From Aquabacterium fontiphilum (GTDB taxonomy: Bacteria > Pseudomonadota > Gammaproteobacteria > Burkholderiales > Burkholderiaceae_C): 64,000 nucleotides of DNA. Under the pieces are notes generated by a model. It ran no database searches. It saw only the letters and a list, made by a program, of their open reading frames with translations, and had not been told where the DNA came from. Below are positions 8,832 to 17,445 of the stretch, one piece after another (position 1 is the first letter of the stretch; the number at the start of each line of letters is the position of its first letter). The stretch is from the NCBI RefSeq assembly GCF_009909205.1, contig NZ_JAAAPN010000007.1, positions 186,001 through 250,000 on the forward strand. Reading direction: 5' to 3'. Made by a program: the position numbers and the translations under genes.

Positions 8832-9913
8832 GAGAGGTCCTTGATGGGGTGCATGACCGATTGATGTGATGCGATCTGATCCAGGCAGAGACCACGGATG
8901 TTCTGGCCGTTGATCCATGCTCGGTGCCACTGAGTCGTCTGTTCCAGCGCCGTGCCCAGCGTCCACCGCGGCTCCCAGTTCAGTCGGGCACCGGCCTTGG
9001 AAACATCCAGTTTGAGGTAGTGGGCTTCATGGGGGTGGTCGCCTGCGTCCTGTTGCCATTGCGCATCCGGACCCCACAGTTGGGCGACCCTGTCCACGAT
9101 CCAGATGACGGGGCGGGCGTCTTGGTCCCTCGGGCCGAAATTCCAGGCTTCCGCATACGCCTGGCCGAACTCGTACAGCCGTTCCGCGAGAACCAGATAG
9201 CCCGAAAGTGGCTCAATGACGTGTTGCCAAGGACGGATCGCGCGTGGATGACGGATGCGGACAGGCTCTCGTTGCGAAAACGCACGGAGAATGTCTGGAA
9301 GCAGGCGGTCGGCCGCCCAGTCGCCGCCACCGATCACGTTGCCGGCTCGGGCCGTTGCAACGGCGATGCCCTGGCTTGCCAGAAACGATTGCTTGTAGGC
9401 ACTGGTGACAAGTTCGGCGCAGCCTTTGCTATTGCTGTATGGGTCCCGGCCGCCCATCGGCTCGTCTTCGCGGTAGCCCCACACCCATTCCCGGTTGTCG
9501 TAGCATTTGTCCGTGGTCACGTTGACGATGGCCCGAACGCTTTCACAACGGCGGGCCGCGTCCAGGACATGCACGGTGCCCATCACGTTGGTCGCATACG
9601 TCTCCACGGGCTCAGCATATGAATGTCTGACAAGCGGCTGGGCAGCCATGTGAATCACGATTTCCGGCAAACAGGCTTTGAACATCCGGTCAACCACCTC
9701 CGGGTTCCGAATGTCGCCAATCACACTGTTCATGCCGTCAGAAACGTGCGCCTCGTCGAAGAGCGCAGGCGACGTTGGAGGATTCAATGCCAGGCCATGC
9801 AGCTCAGCCCCTAAGGATTGGAGCCAGAGGCTCAGCCAGCTCCCCTTGAAGCCGGTGTGACCGGTCAGCAGGACCCGCTTGCCTTTCCAGAAGGCCGGAT
9901 TGACATTGATCAT
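8828..9913 (-). CDS. rfbG: CDP-glucose 4,6-dehydratase
   Basis: 361 residues, the usual length for RfbG/DdhB. It converts CDP-glucose to CDP-4-keto-6-deoxyglucose with tightly bound NAD. The Rossmann motif [11 protein letters not shown] lies near residue 17, the VNVTTDKCY segment at about residue 130, and the catalytic YSNSKG (Tyr-x3-Lys) at about residue 160. The ATG at 9913 follows the stop of rfbF by 6 nt, within the same transcription unit. Confidence 0.95.
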   Translation of the reverse strand: MINVNPAFWKGKRVLLTGHTGFKGSWLSLWLQSLGAELHGLALNPPTSPALFDEAHVSDGMNSVIGDIRNPEVVDRMFKACLPEIVIHMAAQPLVRHSYAEPVETYATNVMGTVHVLDAARRCESVRAIVNVTTDKCYDNREWVWGYREDEPMGGRDPYSNSKGCAELVTSAYKQSFLASQGIAVATARAGNVIGGGDWAADRLLPDILRAFSQREPVRIRHPRAIRPWQHVIEPLSGYLVLAERLYEFGQAYAEAWNFGPRDQDARPVIWIVDRVAQLWGPDAQWQQDAGDHPHEAHYLKLDVSKAGARLNWEPRWTLGTALEQTTQWHRAWINGQNIRGLCLDQIASHQSVMHPIKDLS

Positions 9914-9919
9914 GGCCGT

Positions 9920-10693
9920 TCAGTCCCAGAGCTTCCAAGGCGCCTTGCCGCTCGCCCACAACTCCTCGAGGTGGTGCTTGTCGCGCAGCGTGTCCATCGG
10001 CTGCCAGAAACCGTGGTGCTCGAACGCCATCAGTTCACCTTCGTGCGCCAGGCTCATCAGCGGCTCCTGTTCCCATATGGTGGCATCGCCATCAATGTAA
10101 TCCAGCACCTTGGGCGAAAGCACGAAGAACCCGCCATTGATCATGGCACCGTCGCCTTTCGGCTTTTCCTTGAAGCTGGCCACCCGCCCACCTTGGATGT
10201 CCAGGGCGCCAAATCGGCCCGGCGGAAAAGTGGCTGTGAGCGTCGCGAGTTTGCCGTGAGATCGGTGGAAGTCGAGTGTCCTTCCAATATCGATGTCGCC
10301 CACGCCATCCCCATAAGTGAAGCAGAAGGCCTCCTCGTCGCGAATGTGGTCTGCAACCCGCGCAAGGCGTCCTCCCGTCATGGAATCGTCTCCCGTGTCG
10401 ACCAGTGTGACCTTCCAGGGCTCAGCGCGGCGCTCATGCACATGCATGGTGTTGGCTTGCATGTCGAAGGTCACGTCGGACATGTGCAGAAAATAGTTTG
10501 CGAAGTACTCCTTGATCACATAGCCCTTGTAGCCGCAACAGATCACGAACTCGTTGATCCCGTGGTGAGAGTAGAGCTTCATGATGTGCCAGAGGATGGG
10601 CTTGCCGCCAATCGGCACCATAGGCTTCGGCCGCGTAGATGTTTCTTCGCTCAGGCGTGTGCCGAGGCCGCCAGCAAGAATGACTGCTTTCAT
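9920..10693 (-). CDS. rfbF: Glucose-1-phosphate cytidylyltransferase
   Basis: 257 residues, exactly the length typical of RfbF/DdhA. It activates glucose 1-phosphate with CTP to give CDP-glucose, the entry step of the pathway. The nucleotidyltransferase signature [13 protein letters not shown] with the downstream [12 protein letters not shown] is at the N-terminus; [11 protein letters not shown] carries the metal-binding Asp. The true start is the ATG at 10693, which overlaps the stop of the reductase gene (ATGA). The longer open frame to 10900 is antisense-like extension without family similarity. Confidence 0.96.
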   Translation of the reverse strand: MKAVILAGGLGTRLSEETSTRPKPMVPIGGKPILWHIMKLYSHHGINEFVICCGYKGYVIKEYFANYFLHMSDVTFDMQANTMHVHERRAEPWKVTLVDTGDDSMTGGRLARVADHIRDEEAFCFTYGDGVGDIDIGRTLDFHRSHGKLATLTATFPPGRFGALDIQGGRVASFKEKPKGDGAMINGGFFVLSPKVLDYIDGDATIWEQEPLMSLAHEGELMAFEHHGFWQPMDTLRDKHHLEELWASGKAPWKLWD

Positions 10694-11712
10694 GTTGCTG
10701 ATCCTGCGTTGGGAGTGGGGGTGGCGGAACAGACGAACGCGTCGGAGTGGAAACGTCCGGGGCTCAGCCCTCTGGCTTGAAATGCTTCGCTCGCACTCTT
10801 GATCATGGCTTCCGAGCCGCACGCATACACGACGATGTTGTCCAGCGGGGCTGGCTCTGCAAGGAATGCGTCTTGTACATGACCGCGGGCACCCGTCCAA
10901 GAGGCGTCCGATCTGGATAGGACCGGGATGTATCGCACTGTAGGCAGCAGCATCGGTCTCAGGTCCATATACAAGTCCGTCTCGCTACGCCCGCCCCATA
11001 GTAGGGTGACCGACCGTGGTCGTTCGGAGGTGTCCAGCCCCGGGAGGGATTCCAGAATGGCCTTGATGGGTGCGATACCTGTCCCCGTTGCCAGCAGCAC
11101 AATGTCGCGATCCGCCGCCGGTCGGAGGAAAAAGGATCCGAGTGGCCCCTTGAGGCGCAATAGGTCGTTTGGCTGCGCTTGCTCAAACCAGTACTGGCTC
11201 ATCAGGCCTCCTGGCACCGCCCGAATGTGCAGCTCCAGTGTCTTGTTCTGTACTGAGGCGCTCGCGAGAGAATAGCTCCTGCTGATGCCTGCTGGCCCGG
11301 TGATGTCCACGTATTGCCCCGGCAAAAACGTGAAATCGGCGGTAGGAGGTAGTCGCAGACGCACGCGGAGCACATCGCGAGCAACGCGCTCTAGCGTGCT
11401 GACGCGGCACGGCAGGTTCCTGACGGCAGGCAGGGTGACACCGGCAAGCGTTTCCGCCTCGAGTGTCATGGCGCTCTCGGCCGTGCGTACGCAACTCAAT
11501 ATCCAGCCAGCCTGTTTTTCGCTTTCGGACAGACCCATCTCAGGCTGCAAGAGCTTGCTCGTGCCCGAGACGACGCGGCACTTGCACGTGCTGCATCGCC
11601 CGGTCTTGCAACTGTACGGCAACGTGATCGACGAGGTCGCAGCTGCGTCGAGCAAAGAGGTGCCGGGCGGACAATCAAAGCTTGCACCGGAGGTGAGGGT
11701 GATAGAGCTCAT
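10690..11712 (-). CDS. rfbI: CDP-6-deoxy-Δ3,4-glucoseen reductase (E3)
   Basis: 340 residues with a plant-type [2Fe-2S] ferredoxin domain first ([11 protein letters not shown] near residues 35-47, fourth Cys near 73), then a flavodoxin-reductase-like FAD domain (RSYSLAS) and an NAD-binding domain ([10 protein letters not shown], then YACGSEAM). It feeds electrons from NADH to the E1 dehydratase. This is the first gene of the operon. About 195 bp separate its ATG from tRNA-Leu; a TAAAAT hexamer on the minus strand (11799-11804) could be a -10 element but has only a weak -35 partner. Confidence 0.94.
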   Translation of the reverse strand: MSSITLTSGASFDCPPGTSLLDAAATSSITLPYSCKTGRCSTCKCRVVSGTSKLLQPEMGLSESEKQAGWILSCVRTAESAMTLEAETLAGVTLPAVRNLPCRVSTLERVARDVLRVRLRLPPTADFTFLPGQYVDITGPAGISRSYSLASASVQNKTLELHIRAVPGGLMSQYWFEQAQPNDLLRLKGPLGSFFLRPAADRDIVLLATGTGIAPIKAILESLPGLDTSERPRSVTLLWGGRSETDLYMDLRPMLLPTVRYIPVLSRSDASWTGARGHVQDAFLAEPAPLDNIVVYACGSEAMIKSASEAFQARGLSPGRFHSDAFVCSATPTPNAGSAT

Positions 11713-11906
11713 GCGAGTCTCTTGGTGGGCGATCCGCCCCGGCAATGTAGGGAATGGGCGCGCGGGCATCACTTCGCCACGCGCCTTGAGCGGAACCGAT
11801 TTTAGGTGCGGCCTCGTCGAGCGTTACGCTGAAAAGCGCGTCAAGTGCGCCTATATCGCTCGGGGGCGTCTGGGGGTGGCGCCAGCGCAACCATGGCTTA
11901 CCCGGA

Positions 11907-11998
11907 TGGTGCCCCGAGCCGGGATCGAACCGGCACGCCCCATTTCTGGAAGCGGCGGAGTTTAAGTCCGCTGTGTCTACCGATTTCACCATCGGGGC
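11907..11998 (-). tRNA. tRNA-Leu (UAA), CCA encoded
   Basis: Minus-strand cloverleaf with a long variable arm: acceptor GCCCCGA/TCGGGGC, anticodon stem-loop GCGGA-CTTAAAC-TCCGC (anticodon TAA), TΨC loop GTTCGATCC, discriminator A and encoded CCA. It points towards the dideoxyhexose operon and away from the tRNA-Gly/tRNA-Cys pair. In E. coli the same three tRNA types form the single glyW-cysT-leuZ operon, whereas here tRNA-Leu is inverted. Confidence 0.94.
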
Positions 11999-12044
11999 GA
12001 CGGTGTTGAGTGTACCGGGCCTGATGATGGCGACGCGCAACATC

Positions 12045-12074
12045 TTGCGAAGCGGCTCAAAAACGGTGTATAGT
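12045..12074 (+). promoter_or_regulatory. Putative sigma-70 promoter of the tRNA-Gly/Cys unit
   Basis: TTGCGA (12045-12050) and TATAGT (12069-12074) are separated by 18 bp and lie about 70 bp upstream of the tRNA-Gly gene. Both hexamers are close to the sigma-70 consensus, which is unusual in this GC-rich sequence. No other promoter-like pair was seen in the gap. Confidence 0.45.
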
Positions 12075-12143
12075 TCAGGTCTTCGCTGATTGCGACACCA
12101 ACGCAGTCAAGCAGCAGAGCAAGGCTCTGAGGCAAGGCGATAT

Positions 12144-12219
12144 GCGGGAATAGCTCAGTTGGTAGAGCGCAACCTTGCCAAGGTTGAGGTCGCGAGTTCG
12201 AGCCTCGTTTCCCGCTCCA
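12144..12219 (+). tRNA. tRNA-Gly (GCC), CCA encoded
   Basis: 76 nt cloverleaf with acceptor GCGGGAA/TTCCCGC, D-arm AGCTCAGTTGGTAGAGC, anticodon stem-loop CAACC-TTGCCAA-GGTTG (anticodon GCC), T-arm GAGTTCGAGCCTC and encoded CCA. It is followed 8 nt later by a perfect hairpin with a T-run and then by tRNA-Cys copy 2. Confidence 0.96.
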
Positions 12220-12227
12220 GTTTGCGT

Positions 12228-12256
12228 AAAAAGGGAAGCCCAGCGCTTCCCTTTTT
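12228..12256 (+). terminator. Rho-independent-type hairpin between tRNA-Gly and tRNA-Cys
   Basis: GGGAAGC (12233-12239), a 5-nt loop, GCTTCCC (12245-12251) and five T (12252-12256), with a matching A-run on the 5' side. It has all features of an intrinsic terminator yet sits between two co-oriented tRNA genes only 42 bp apart. It may terminate a fraction of transcripts or mark the edge of the tRNA-Cys duplication. Confidence 0.75.
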
Positions 12257-12261
12257 CACAC

Positions 12262-12335
12262 GGCGCGGTAGCAAAGCGGTTATGCACCGGATTGCAAATC
12301 CGTGTAGGTCGGTTCGACTCCGGCCCGCGCCTCCA
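12262..12335 (+). tRNA. tRNA-Cys (GCA), copy 2, CCA encoded
   Basis: Identical over all 74 nt to the tRNA-Cys at 5056-5129, including the encoded CCA, and in direct orientation; flanking bases diverge at once on both sides apart from one shared C. It follows tRNA-Gly and a hairpin and is followed by a strong terminator. Confidence 0.95.
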
Positions 12336-12341
12336 CCTTCG

Positions 12342-12372
12342 AACCCCGCTTCGGCTTGCCGGAGCGGGGTTT
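12342..12372 (+). terminator. Intrinsic terminator after the tRNA cluster
   Basis: AACCCCGCTTCGG and CCGGAGCGGGGTT form a 13-bp stem with one G-U pair around a 4-nt loop, ending in TTTG and followed by a further T-run (CTTTTC). It closes the tRNA unit 120 bp before the type I secretion ATPase gene. Confidence 0.75.
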
Positions 12373-12491
12373 GTGCTTTTCGGTGGGCGTGAATTGGCGC
12401 CGCAAACGCCGTGTTTCTTCCTCATCACCCCGGTGTGCGCAGTGGGAGACTGCTGGCAGCGCTGGCATGGCGATGGAGATCATGACCGCGC

Positions 12492-14804
12492 GTGCTGGGA
12501 GCACACACTTTGGACGCACAGGGCCCCGCCGCCTCTTTGCCTGAACACGCCGCGCCTGCGGCGGACCTGCTGTCGGCTGATCCATTGCTGGCGGCTGTGA
12601 CATGGCTGTGCCGTCATCACGGCGTGGATCGCTCTCCCATGTCGCTGCTGCATGCGGCGGGGGCGCCGTCGCCCGTGTCGCCTGCGCAGATGGTGGCCAT
12701 GCTGCATAGCGCGGGTTTCGAGGCCGCCATCGTCGCCCGTGCGCCGAGCCAGGTGCTGTCCGTGCTGCTGCCGGTGGTGCTGTTGATGGCGGATGGGCAG
12801 GCTTGCGTGCTGTTGCGGCGCCTGCCTGCCGCGCAAGCTGACACGGGCGCCCTGTACGAGATCCTTGACCCGGCTCATCCTGACCACGTGCGCGTGGTCA
12901 GCGAGGCGGATCTGACGGCGCGCTACTCAGGCTACCTGTTGCTGGCCGGATTGCGCACCGCATCGGCCGATGGGCAGGCCGCGCGAGACAGCGGGCTGGG
13001 GCATGGCCACTGGTTGTGGGGCACGATTCGTCGCTTCCTGCCGTACTACCGTTCGGCGCTGCTGGCGGCATTCCTGAGCAACGTGCTGATGCTGTTCACC
13101 GGCTTGTTTGCGTCGGTGGTATATGACCGCATCATTCCCACCCAGGCGTTGGTCACTCTGTGGGCCATGGCCGTCGGCGCGTTCGTGGCCATCGGTTTTG
13201 ACCTGGTAGCCCGCCAGATTCGCAGCTACCTGATTGACACCGCAGGCAAGAAGGCCGATCTGGCGCTGGGTAACCTGATCTTTCGCAAGGCGCTGGCCAT
13301 CCGGCTGGAGCAACGGCCGGACTCGGCCGGGGGCTTCGCGCATCGGCTCGCACAGATCGAGCTGGTGCGGGACTTCTCGACTTCGGCCACGCTGACCCTG
13401 GTCAGCGACCTGCCATTCATCGCACTGTTCGTGCTGGCGACATGGCTGGTGGCCGGGCCGCTGGTGGTGGTGCCGCTGGTGGCCATCCCCGTTCTGCTGG
13501 GGCTGACGTGGGCCATCCAGAGCGGCCTGCGCAAGCTCATGGCAGCCAACATGGCACAGCATGCCGACCTGCACGGCGTGATGGTCGAGGCGGTCGAGGG
13601 CATGGAAGACATCCGCGCCGCAGGCGCGCATGGGCATTTCCTGCGGCGGTATGAAACGGCAAACGCGGCGGCGGCCATGTCATCGTTGCGGGCCCGCATG
13701 GCCGCCAGCGGTGTGAACAACGTGACCATGGTGTCGCAGCAGATTGTCACTGTGTCGGTATTGGTGTGGGGCGTGCATCTGGTGGGCGATGGTGCGCTGA
13801 CCTCGGGCGCCATCGTGGCCGCCATGATGTTCAGCATCCGTGCGGTGGCGCCGCTGAGCAGCGTGGTGAGCCTGGCCACCCGATACCAGGGCGCCCGCGC
13901 CGCGCTGCGTTCGCTCAATGAGCTGATGGCCCTGCCGGACGAGCGCGAGCCGGACAAGCGCTATCTGCCCTTGCCCAACCTCAAAGGCGATCTCGCGCTG
14001 CGCGACGTCCGTTTCGCATACCCGGGCGCCACACCGCAGGGCGAGCCGCCACCCATGGTGCTCAAGGGCGTGAAGCTCGAAATCCGGGCGGGTGAACGTG
14101 TCGCGCTGCTGGGCAAGATCGGCAGCGGCAAATCCACGATCCTGCGGCTCATGGCCGGTCTGTACCAGCCCACCGAGGGGTATGTGGAGGTGGATCGACT
14201 GGACCTGCGTCAGATTGATCCCGCGGATTTCCGCGCGCAGGTGGGCTACCTCTCTCAAGAGCCGCGCCTGTTCAACACCAGCCTGCGCGACAACGTGTTG
14301 CTGGACCGTCCCAATGCCGATCCCGCCTGCTTCCATGAGGTGGCCATGCTCACAGGGCTGGACAAGATCGCTGCAGCGCACCCGCTCGGGTTCGACCTGC
14401 CCGTGGGCGAGATGGGCACGATGTTGTCAGGCGGTCAGCGGCAGCTGGTGGCGCTGGCGCGCTGCCTGGTCACCCGGCCGCGCGTGATGCTGCTGGATGA
14501 GCCCACCAGCTCGATGGATGCGCAGGCCGAAGCGGGCTTCATCCGTCATCTGAAGAATGTGGTGAACGACTGCACGTTGGTGGTCGTGACGCACCGGCCT
14601 GCGGTGCTGGACGTGGTCGACCGCGTGGTGGTGGTCGATGGCGGCCGCGTCGTGATCGATGGCCCGAAGGACAAGGTGCTGGCCTTGCTGGCGGGGCAGC
14701 GCCCTGTGGCCAACCGCGCGGAAGCGGCGGTCAAAGCAGTGGAGTCTGCGCAGGTGCCAGAGGTCGGGCAGGGCGCCGGGGTGCCTGCCCCGGTGGAGGG
14801 TTGA
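12492..14804 (+). CDS. Type I secretion ABC transporter, C39-like domain, LapB/HlyB type
   Basis: 770 residues in three parts. The N-terminal 140 residues form a C39-peptidase-like domain; the catalytic Gln-x-x-x-x-x-Cys pattern is not seen (the aligned stretch reads VTWLCRHHGVDRS), so it should bind rather than cleave substrate. A six-helix membrane domain (about 160-440) follows, then an ATPase domain with Walker A GKIGSGKST (about 541), signature LSGGQRQ (about 644) and Walker B VMLLDEP (about 664). It exports unfolded proteins directly across both membranes with the next two gene products. The start is GTG at 12492, the first codon of the frame that keeps the whole domain. The nearest obvious substrate is the giant repeat protein at 23246. 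Confidence 0.92.
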   Translation: MLGAHTLDAQGPAASLPEHAAPAADLLSADPLLAAVTWLCRHHGVDRSPMSLLHAAGAPSPVSPAQMVAMLHSAGFEAAIVARAPSQVLSVLLPVVLLMADGQACVLLRRLPAAQADTGALYEILDPAHPDHVRVVSEADLTARYSGYLLLAGLRTASADGQAARDSGLGHGHWLWGTIRRFLPYYRSALLAAFLSNVLMLFTGLFASVVYDRIIPTQALVTLWAMAVGAFVAIGFDLVARQIRSYLIDTAGKKADLALGNLIFRKALAIRLEQRPDSAGGFAHRLAQIELVRDFSTSATLTLVSDLPFIALFVLATWLVAGPLVVVPLVAIPVLLGLTWAIQSGLRKLMAANMAQHADLHGVMVEAVEGMEDIRAAGAHGHFLRRYETANAAAAMSSLRARMAASGVNNVTMVSQQIVTVSVLVWGVHLVGDGALTSGAIVAAMMFSIRAVAPLSSVVSLATRYQGARAALRSLNELMALPDEREPDKRYLPLPNLKGDLALRDVRFAYPGATPQGEPPPMVLKGVKLEIRAGERVALLGKIGSGKSTILRLMAGLYQPTEGYVEVDRLDLRQIDPADFRAQVGYLSQEPRLFNTSLRDNVLLDRPNADPACFHEVAMLTGLDKIAAAHPLGFDLPVGEMGTMLSGGQRQLVALARCLVTRPRVMLLDEPTSSMDAQAEAGFIRHLKNVVNDCTLVVVTHRPAVLDVVDRVVVVDGGRVVIDGPKDKVLALLAGQRPVANRAEAAVKAVESAQVPEVGQGAGVPAPVEG

Positions 14805-14807
14805 GGC

Positions 14808-16040
14808 ATGGGCTGGTTTGGTATCGGCCGAAGTGGGCCCCGGGCGCAACAGGGTGATGCGCGCTTTCTGGCGGGCATCCGGGAGGCCCAACTGGTTGAA
14901 TCGACACCACGCAGCAACCTGGCGTTGGTGCTCATGCTGGCAGTCGTGGGCGCCGTGATCGTCTGGGCGGCCGTGTCGGAGGTCGACCAGGTCGCCCGAG
15001 CGACCGGCAAGGTGGTGGCCGACGGCCGCGACCAGGTCATTGCCAGCCTCGAGGGAGGCATCCTGCACACGTTGAAGGTCAAGGAAGGCATGGTGGTCGA
15101 GGCCGGCCAGGAGTTGTTGCTGCTGGACCGCACACGCGTGGAGGCACAGCAGAACGAAGGGCAGGTCAAGCGGGTGGCGTTGCTGGGCACGCAGGCGCGT
15201 CTCACGGCCGAAAGCACCGGCCAGGCGCTGCGCTTTCCACCTGAGGTCCAGCGGGTGCGTGATGTGGTGGCCGCCGAGACCGAGGCCTATGCCGCACGAC
15301 GGCGGGCGCTGGACGAGGCCGTGGTGGTCTATCGACGCAGCCTCGATCTGGTCAACCAGGAGTTGGCCATGGCGCAAACCATGTCGGCCCAGGGCCTGAT
15401 GTCTGAGGTGGAAGTGATGCGTTTGCGCCGCCAGGCCAATGACCTCAGCCTGCAGATCGCCGAGCGAACCAACCGCTTCCGGCAGGATGCCTCGACCGAG
15501 TTGGTGCGCATCCGGGCCGAGCTGGCCCAGGTCGACGAGCAAATGGTGGTCAAGCAGGACGTGCTGACCCGCACGGTGCTGCGATCGCCAGTCAGGGGCG
15601 TGGTCAAGAGCATCAAGGTCGGCACACTGGGTGGCGTGGTGACGCCGGGCGCGCCCATCATGGAGATCGTGCCTCTGGGCGATCGCATCCTCATCGAGGC
15701 CCGCGTGAAGCCGGCCGACATCGGCTTCGTGCGCACCGGGCTGCCTGCTGAGGTGAAGCTGTCTGCGTATGACTACTACACCTATGGCGGGCTGAAGGGT
15801 CAGATCGAATCCATCAGCCCGGATGCGCTGATGGACGAGACCCGGTCCCCGGGCAGCGATGGCAGCTATTACCGCGCGCTGATCCAGGCCGACGCCTCGA
15901 CGTTGCGCGCGCAGGGCAAGCCCCTGCCGATCCTGCCGGGCATGACGGCGACGGTGGACATCCGGACCGGGGAACGGTCGGTGCTCCAGTTCCTGCTGCG
16001 GCCGCTGTTCAAGTCGCGCGAAGCCTTCCGGGAGCGCTGA
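14808..16040 (+). CDS. HlyD-family periplasmic adaptor of type I secretion
   Basis: 410 residues: a short cytoplasmic N-terminus, one membrane helix (about 38-58), a barrel/lipoyl half-motif around ASLEGGILHTLKVKEGMVV, a long alpha-helical hairpin (about 130-255) and the returning lipoyl half (LRSPVRGVVKSIKVGTLGG), then a beta-barrel end. This is the standard adaptor layout linking the ABC exporter to a TolC-type channel. Its ATG follows the ATPase stop by 3 nt, and its stop is one base before the GTG of the outer membrane gene. Confidence 0.93.
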   Translation: MGWFGIGRSGPRAQQGDARFLAGIREAQLVESTPRSNLALVLMLAVVGAVIVWAAVSEVDQVARATGKVVADGRDQVIASLEGGILHTLKVKEGMVVEAGQELLLLDRTRVEAQQNEGQVKRVALLGTQARLTAESTGQALRFPPEVQRVRDVVAAETEAYAARRRALDEAVVVYRRSLDLVNQELAMAQTMSAQGLMSEVEVMRLRRQANDLSLQIAERTNRFRQDASTELVRIRAELAQVDEQMVVKQDVLTRTVLRSPVRGVVKSIKVGTLGGVVTPGAPIMEIVPLGDRILIEARVKPADIGFVRTGLPAEVKLSAYDYYTYGGLKGQIESISPDALMDETRSPGSDGSYYRALIQADASTLRAQGKPLPILPGMTATVDIRTGERSVLQFLLRPLFKSREAFRER

Positions 16041-16041
16041 C

Positions 16042-17433
16042 GTGCCAACCCATCAGTGTGTGAGGCGGGTGGCGACGACCATGGCCATGGCCTTGATCAT
16101 GGTCTGCGCGAACGCGATGACGACCACGGCCTGGGCCAGCAGTTGCCGCGAAGCGCTGTGGCGAGCGCAGCCTGATGCCGCCACGCCCAGCGAACCGGTG
16201 GTGCCCATCGTGGGCGAGCGCGATCTGGCCACCGCGTGGCGACCGCTGGCCGAGCGGGCCGCCGAGCGCAGCAACGAATGGGGGGCGGCGCGGCTGCTCG
16301 CTGAGGCGGCACAGCATGATCTGCGTGAAACCGAGGCAGGGCGCTTGCCCCAGGTCGGCCTCACAGGCAATCTGGTGGGCGCCGGTGGGCGTGTGGACGG
16401 ACAGCGCCGCGACGCGACACACACGGCCTCGCTGGGCGTGAACGTGTCGGGCCGCCTCTATGACTGGGGCCGCCTGGACCAGCTCGCAGCGTGGCGCCGG
16501 GCGCAGGCGGATTCCGCCCGCATCGGCAGCGACCTCGCGCGCGAGCAAGTGATGCTGGCCACGGTGGCCGCGGTGGCAGACCTGTCCCGTTACCGCGCCC
16601 ATGCACAGGTGTATGCGCGGTATGCGCAGTCGCTCGATTGCCTGGTCGCCTCGCTTGAGCAGATTGTGGCGGTGGATCGCGGCCGAGGCAGCGAACTGCT
16701 GCAGGCGCGCAAGACCCGCGCCCAGGCGGAGCTGGCCCGCGATGTCGCGCAGGCTCAGGTTCGGCAGATTGGCCTGCGGCTGGAGAAACTGTTGGGCCCC
16801 GGATACGAGACGCGCCTGCCACAAGCCGCAGTGACACGCTGGGTGCCTGAGCGCGAGCAGGTGCTGCAGGGGGTGGATGCAGCGCCCGAGCTGCAGCAGT
16901 TGCGGGCGCAGGCCGAGGCCGCAGAGCGGTTGGCAGCGTCCATCGAGGCGGGTCGCAAGCCGCAGTTCTTCTGGTCGGTCAACGGCGCAGATGCCCAGCA
17001 GGGCGAGACGCGTGTGTCCAACTGGCAGGCCGGCGTGGGCGTCAGCTACGCGCTGTACACCGGTCGGGCGGATGAATCGGCGTTGCTGGCCGCGCTGCGG
17101 CGGGCCCAGGCCACGCGCGAGCAACTGGAGGGTGTGCTGGCCACACGGCGAGCCCAGGCCGCCGAGCTGCATGATGCCGCCACCACGGCGTTCGAACGGG
17201 CCGATCAATACGCCCTCATCCTGCGCGACAGCGAGCAGGTGCGGCGCGCCACCATCCAGCAGTGGGCGCAGTTGGGGCGCCGTTCGCTGTTTGACGTGAT
17301 GTCGGCAGAAAGCGAGCATTTCAACCTGCAGGTCGCCCAGGTCAATGCCCTGTACGATGGCTTGCTTTCTACACTGCAGTTGCAGGCGCTCGGCCCCGGG
17401 TTGCCGCGCTGGCTGGGCCTTCAGGAACCGTAA
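16042..17433 (+). CDS. TolC-family outer membrane channel protein
   Basis: 463 residues starting with GTG at 16042 (an ATG at 16081 within the leader is an alternative). A hydrophobic leader ending near AWAS-SC is a signal peptide. The mature part is mostly helical with two internally related halves, alanine- and glutamine-rich, as in TolC-type trimers that form the outer membrane exit duct. It completes a three-gene type I secretion unit with no gaps between the genes. Confidence 0.88.
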   Translation: MPTHQCVRRVATTMAMALIMVCANAMTTTAWASSCREALWRAQPDAATPSEPVVPIVGERDLATAWRPLAERAAERSNEWGAARLLAEAAQHDLRETEAGRLPQVGLTGNLVGAGGRVDGQRRDATHTASLGVNVSGRLYDWGRLDQLAAWRRAQADSARIGSDLAREQVMLATVAAVADLSRYRAHAQVYARYAQSLDCLVASLEQIVAVDRGRGSELLQARKTRAQAELARDVAQAQVRQIGLRLEKLLGPGYETRLPQAAVTRWVPEREQVLQGVDAAPELQQLRAQAEAAERLAASIEAGRKPQFFWSVNGADAQQGETRVSNWQAGVGVSYALYTGRADESALLAALRRAQATREQLEGVLATRRAQAAELHDAATTAFERADQYALILRDSEQVRRATIQQWAQLGRRSLFDVMSAESEHFNLQVAQVNALYDGLLSTLQLQALGPGLPRWLGLQEP

Positions 17434-17445
17434 CGGGTGATCGCC

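Noticed and set aside
11799-11804. TAAAAT as a confident promoter of the dideoxyhexose operon
   Set aside because: The -10 match is fair, but no acceptable -35 hexamer stands 16-18 bp upstream, so it is mentioned only as a possibility.
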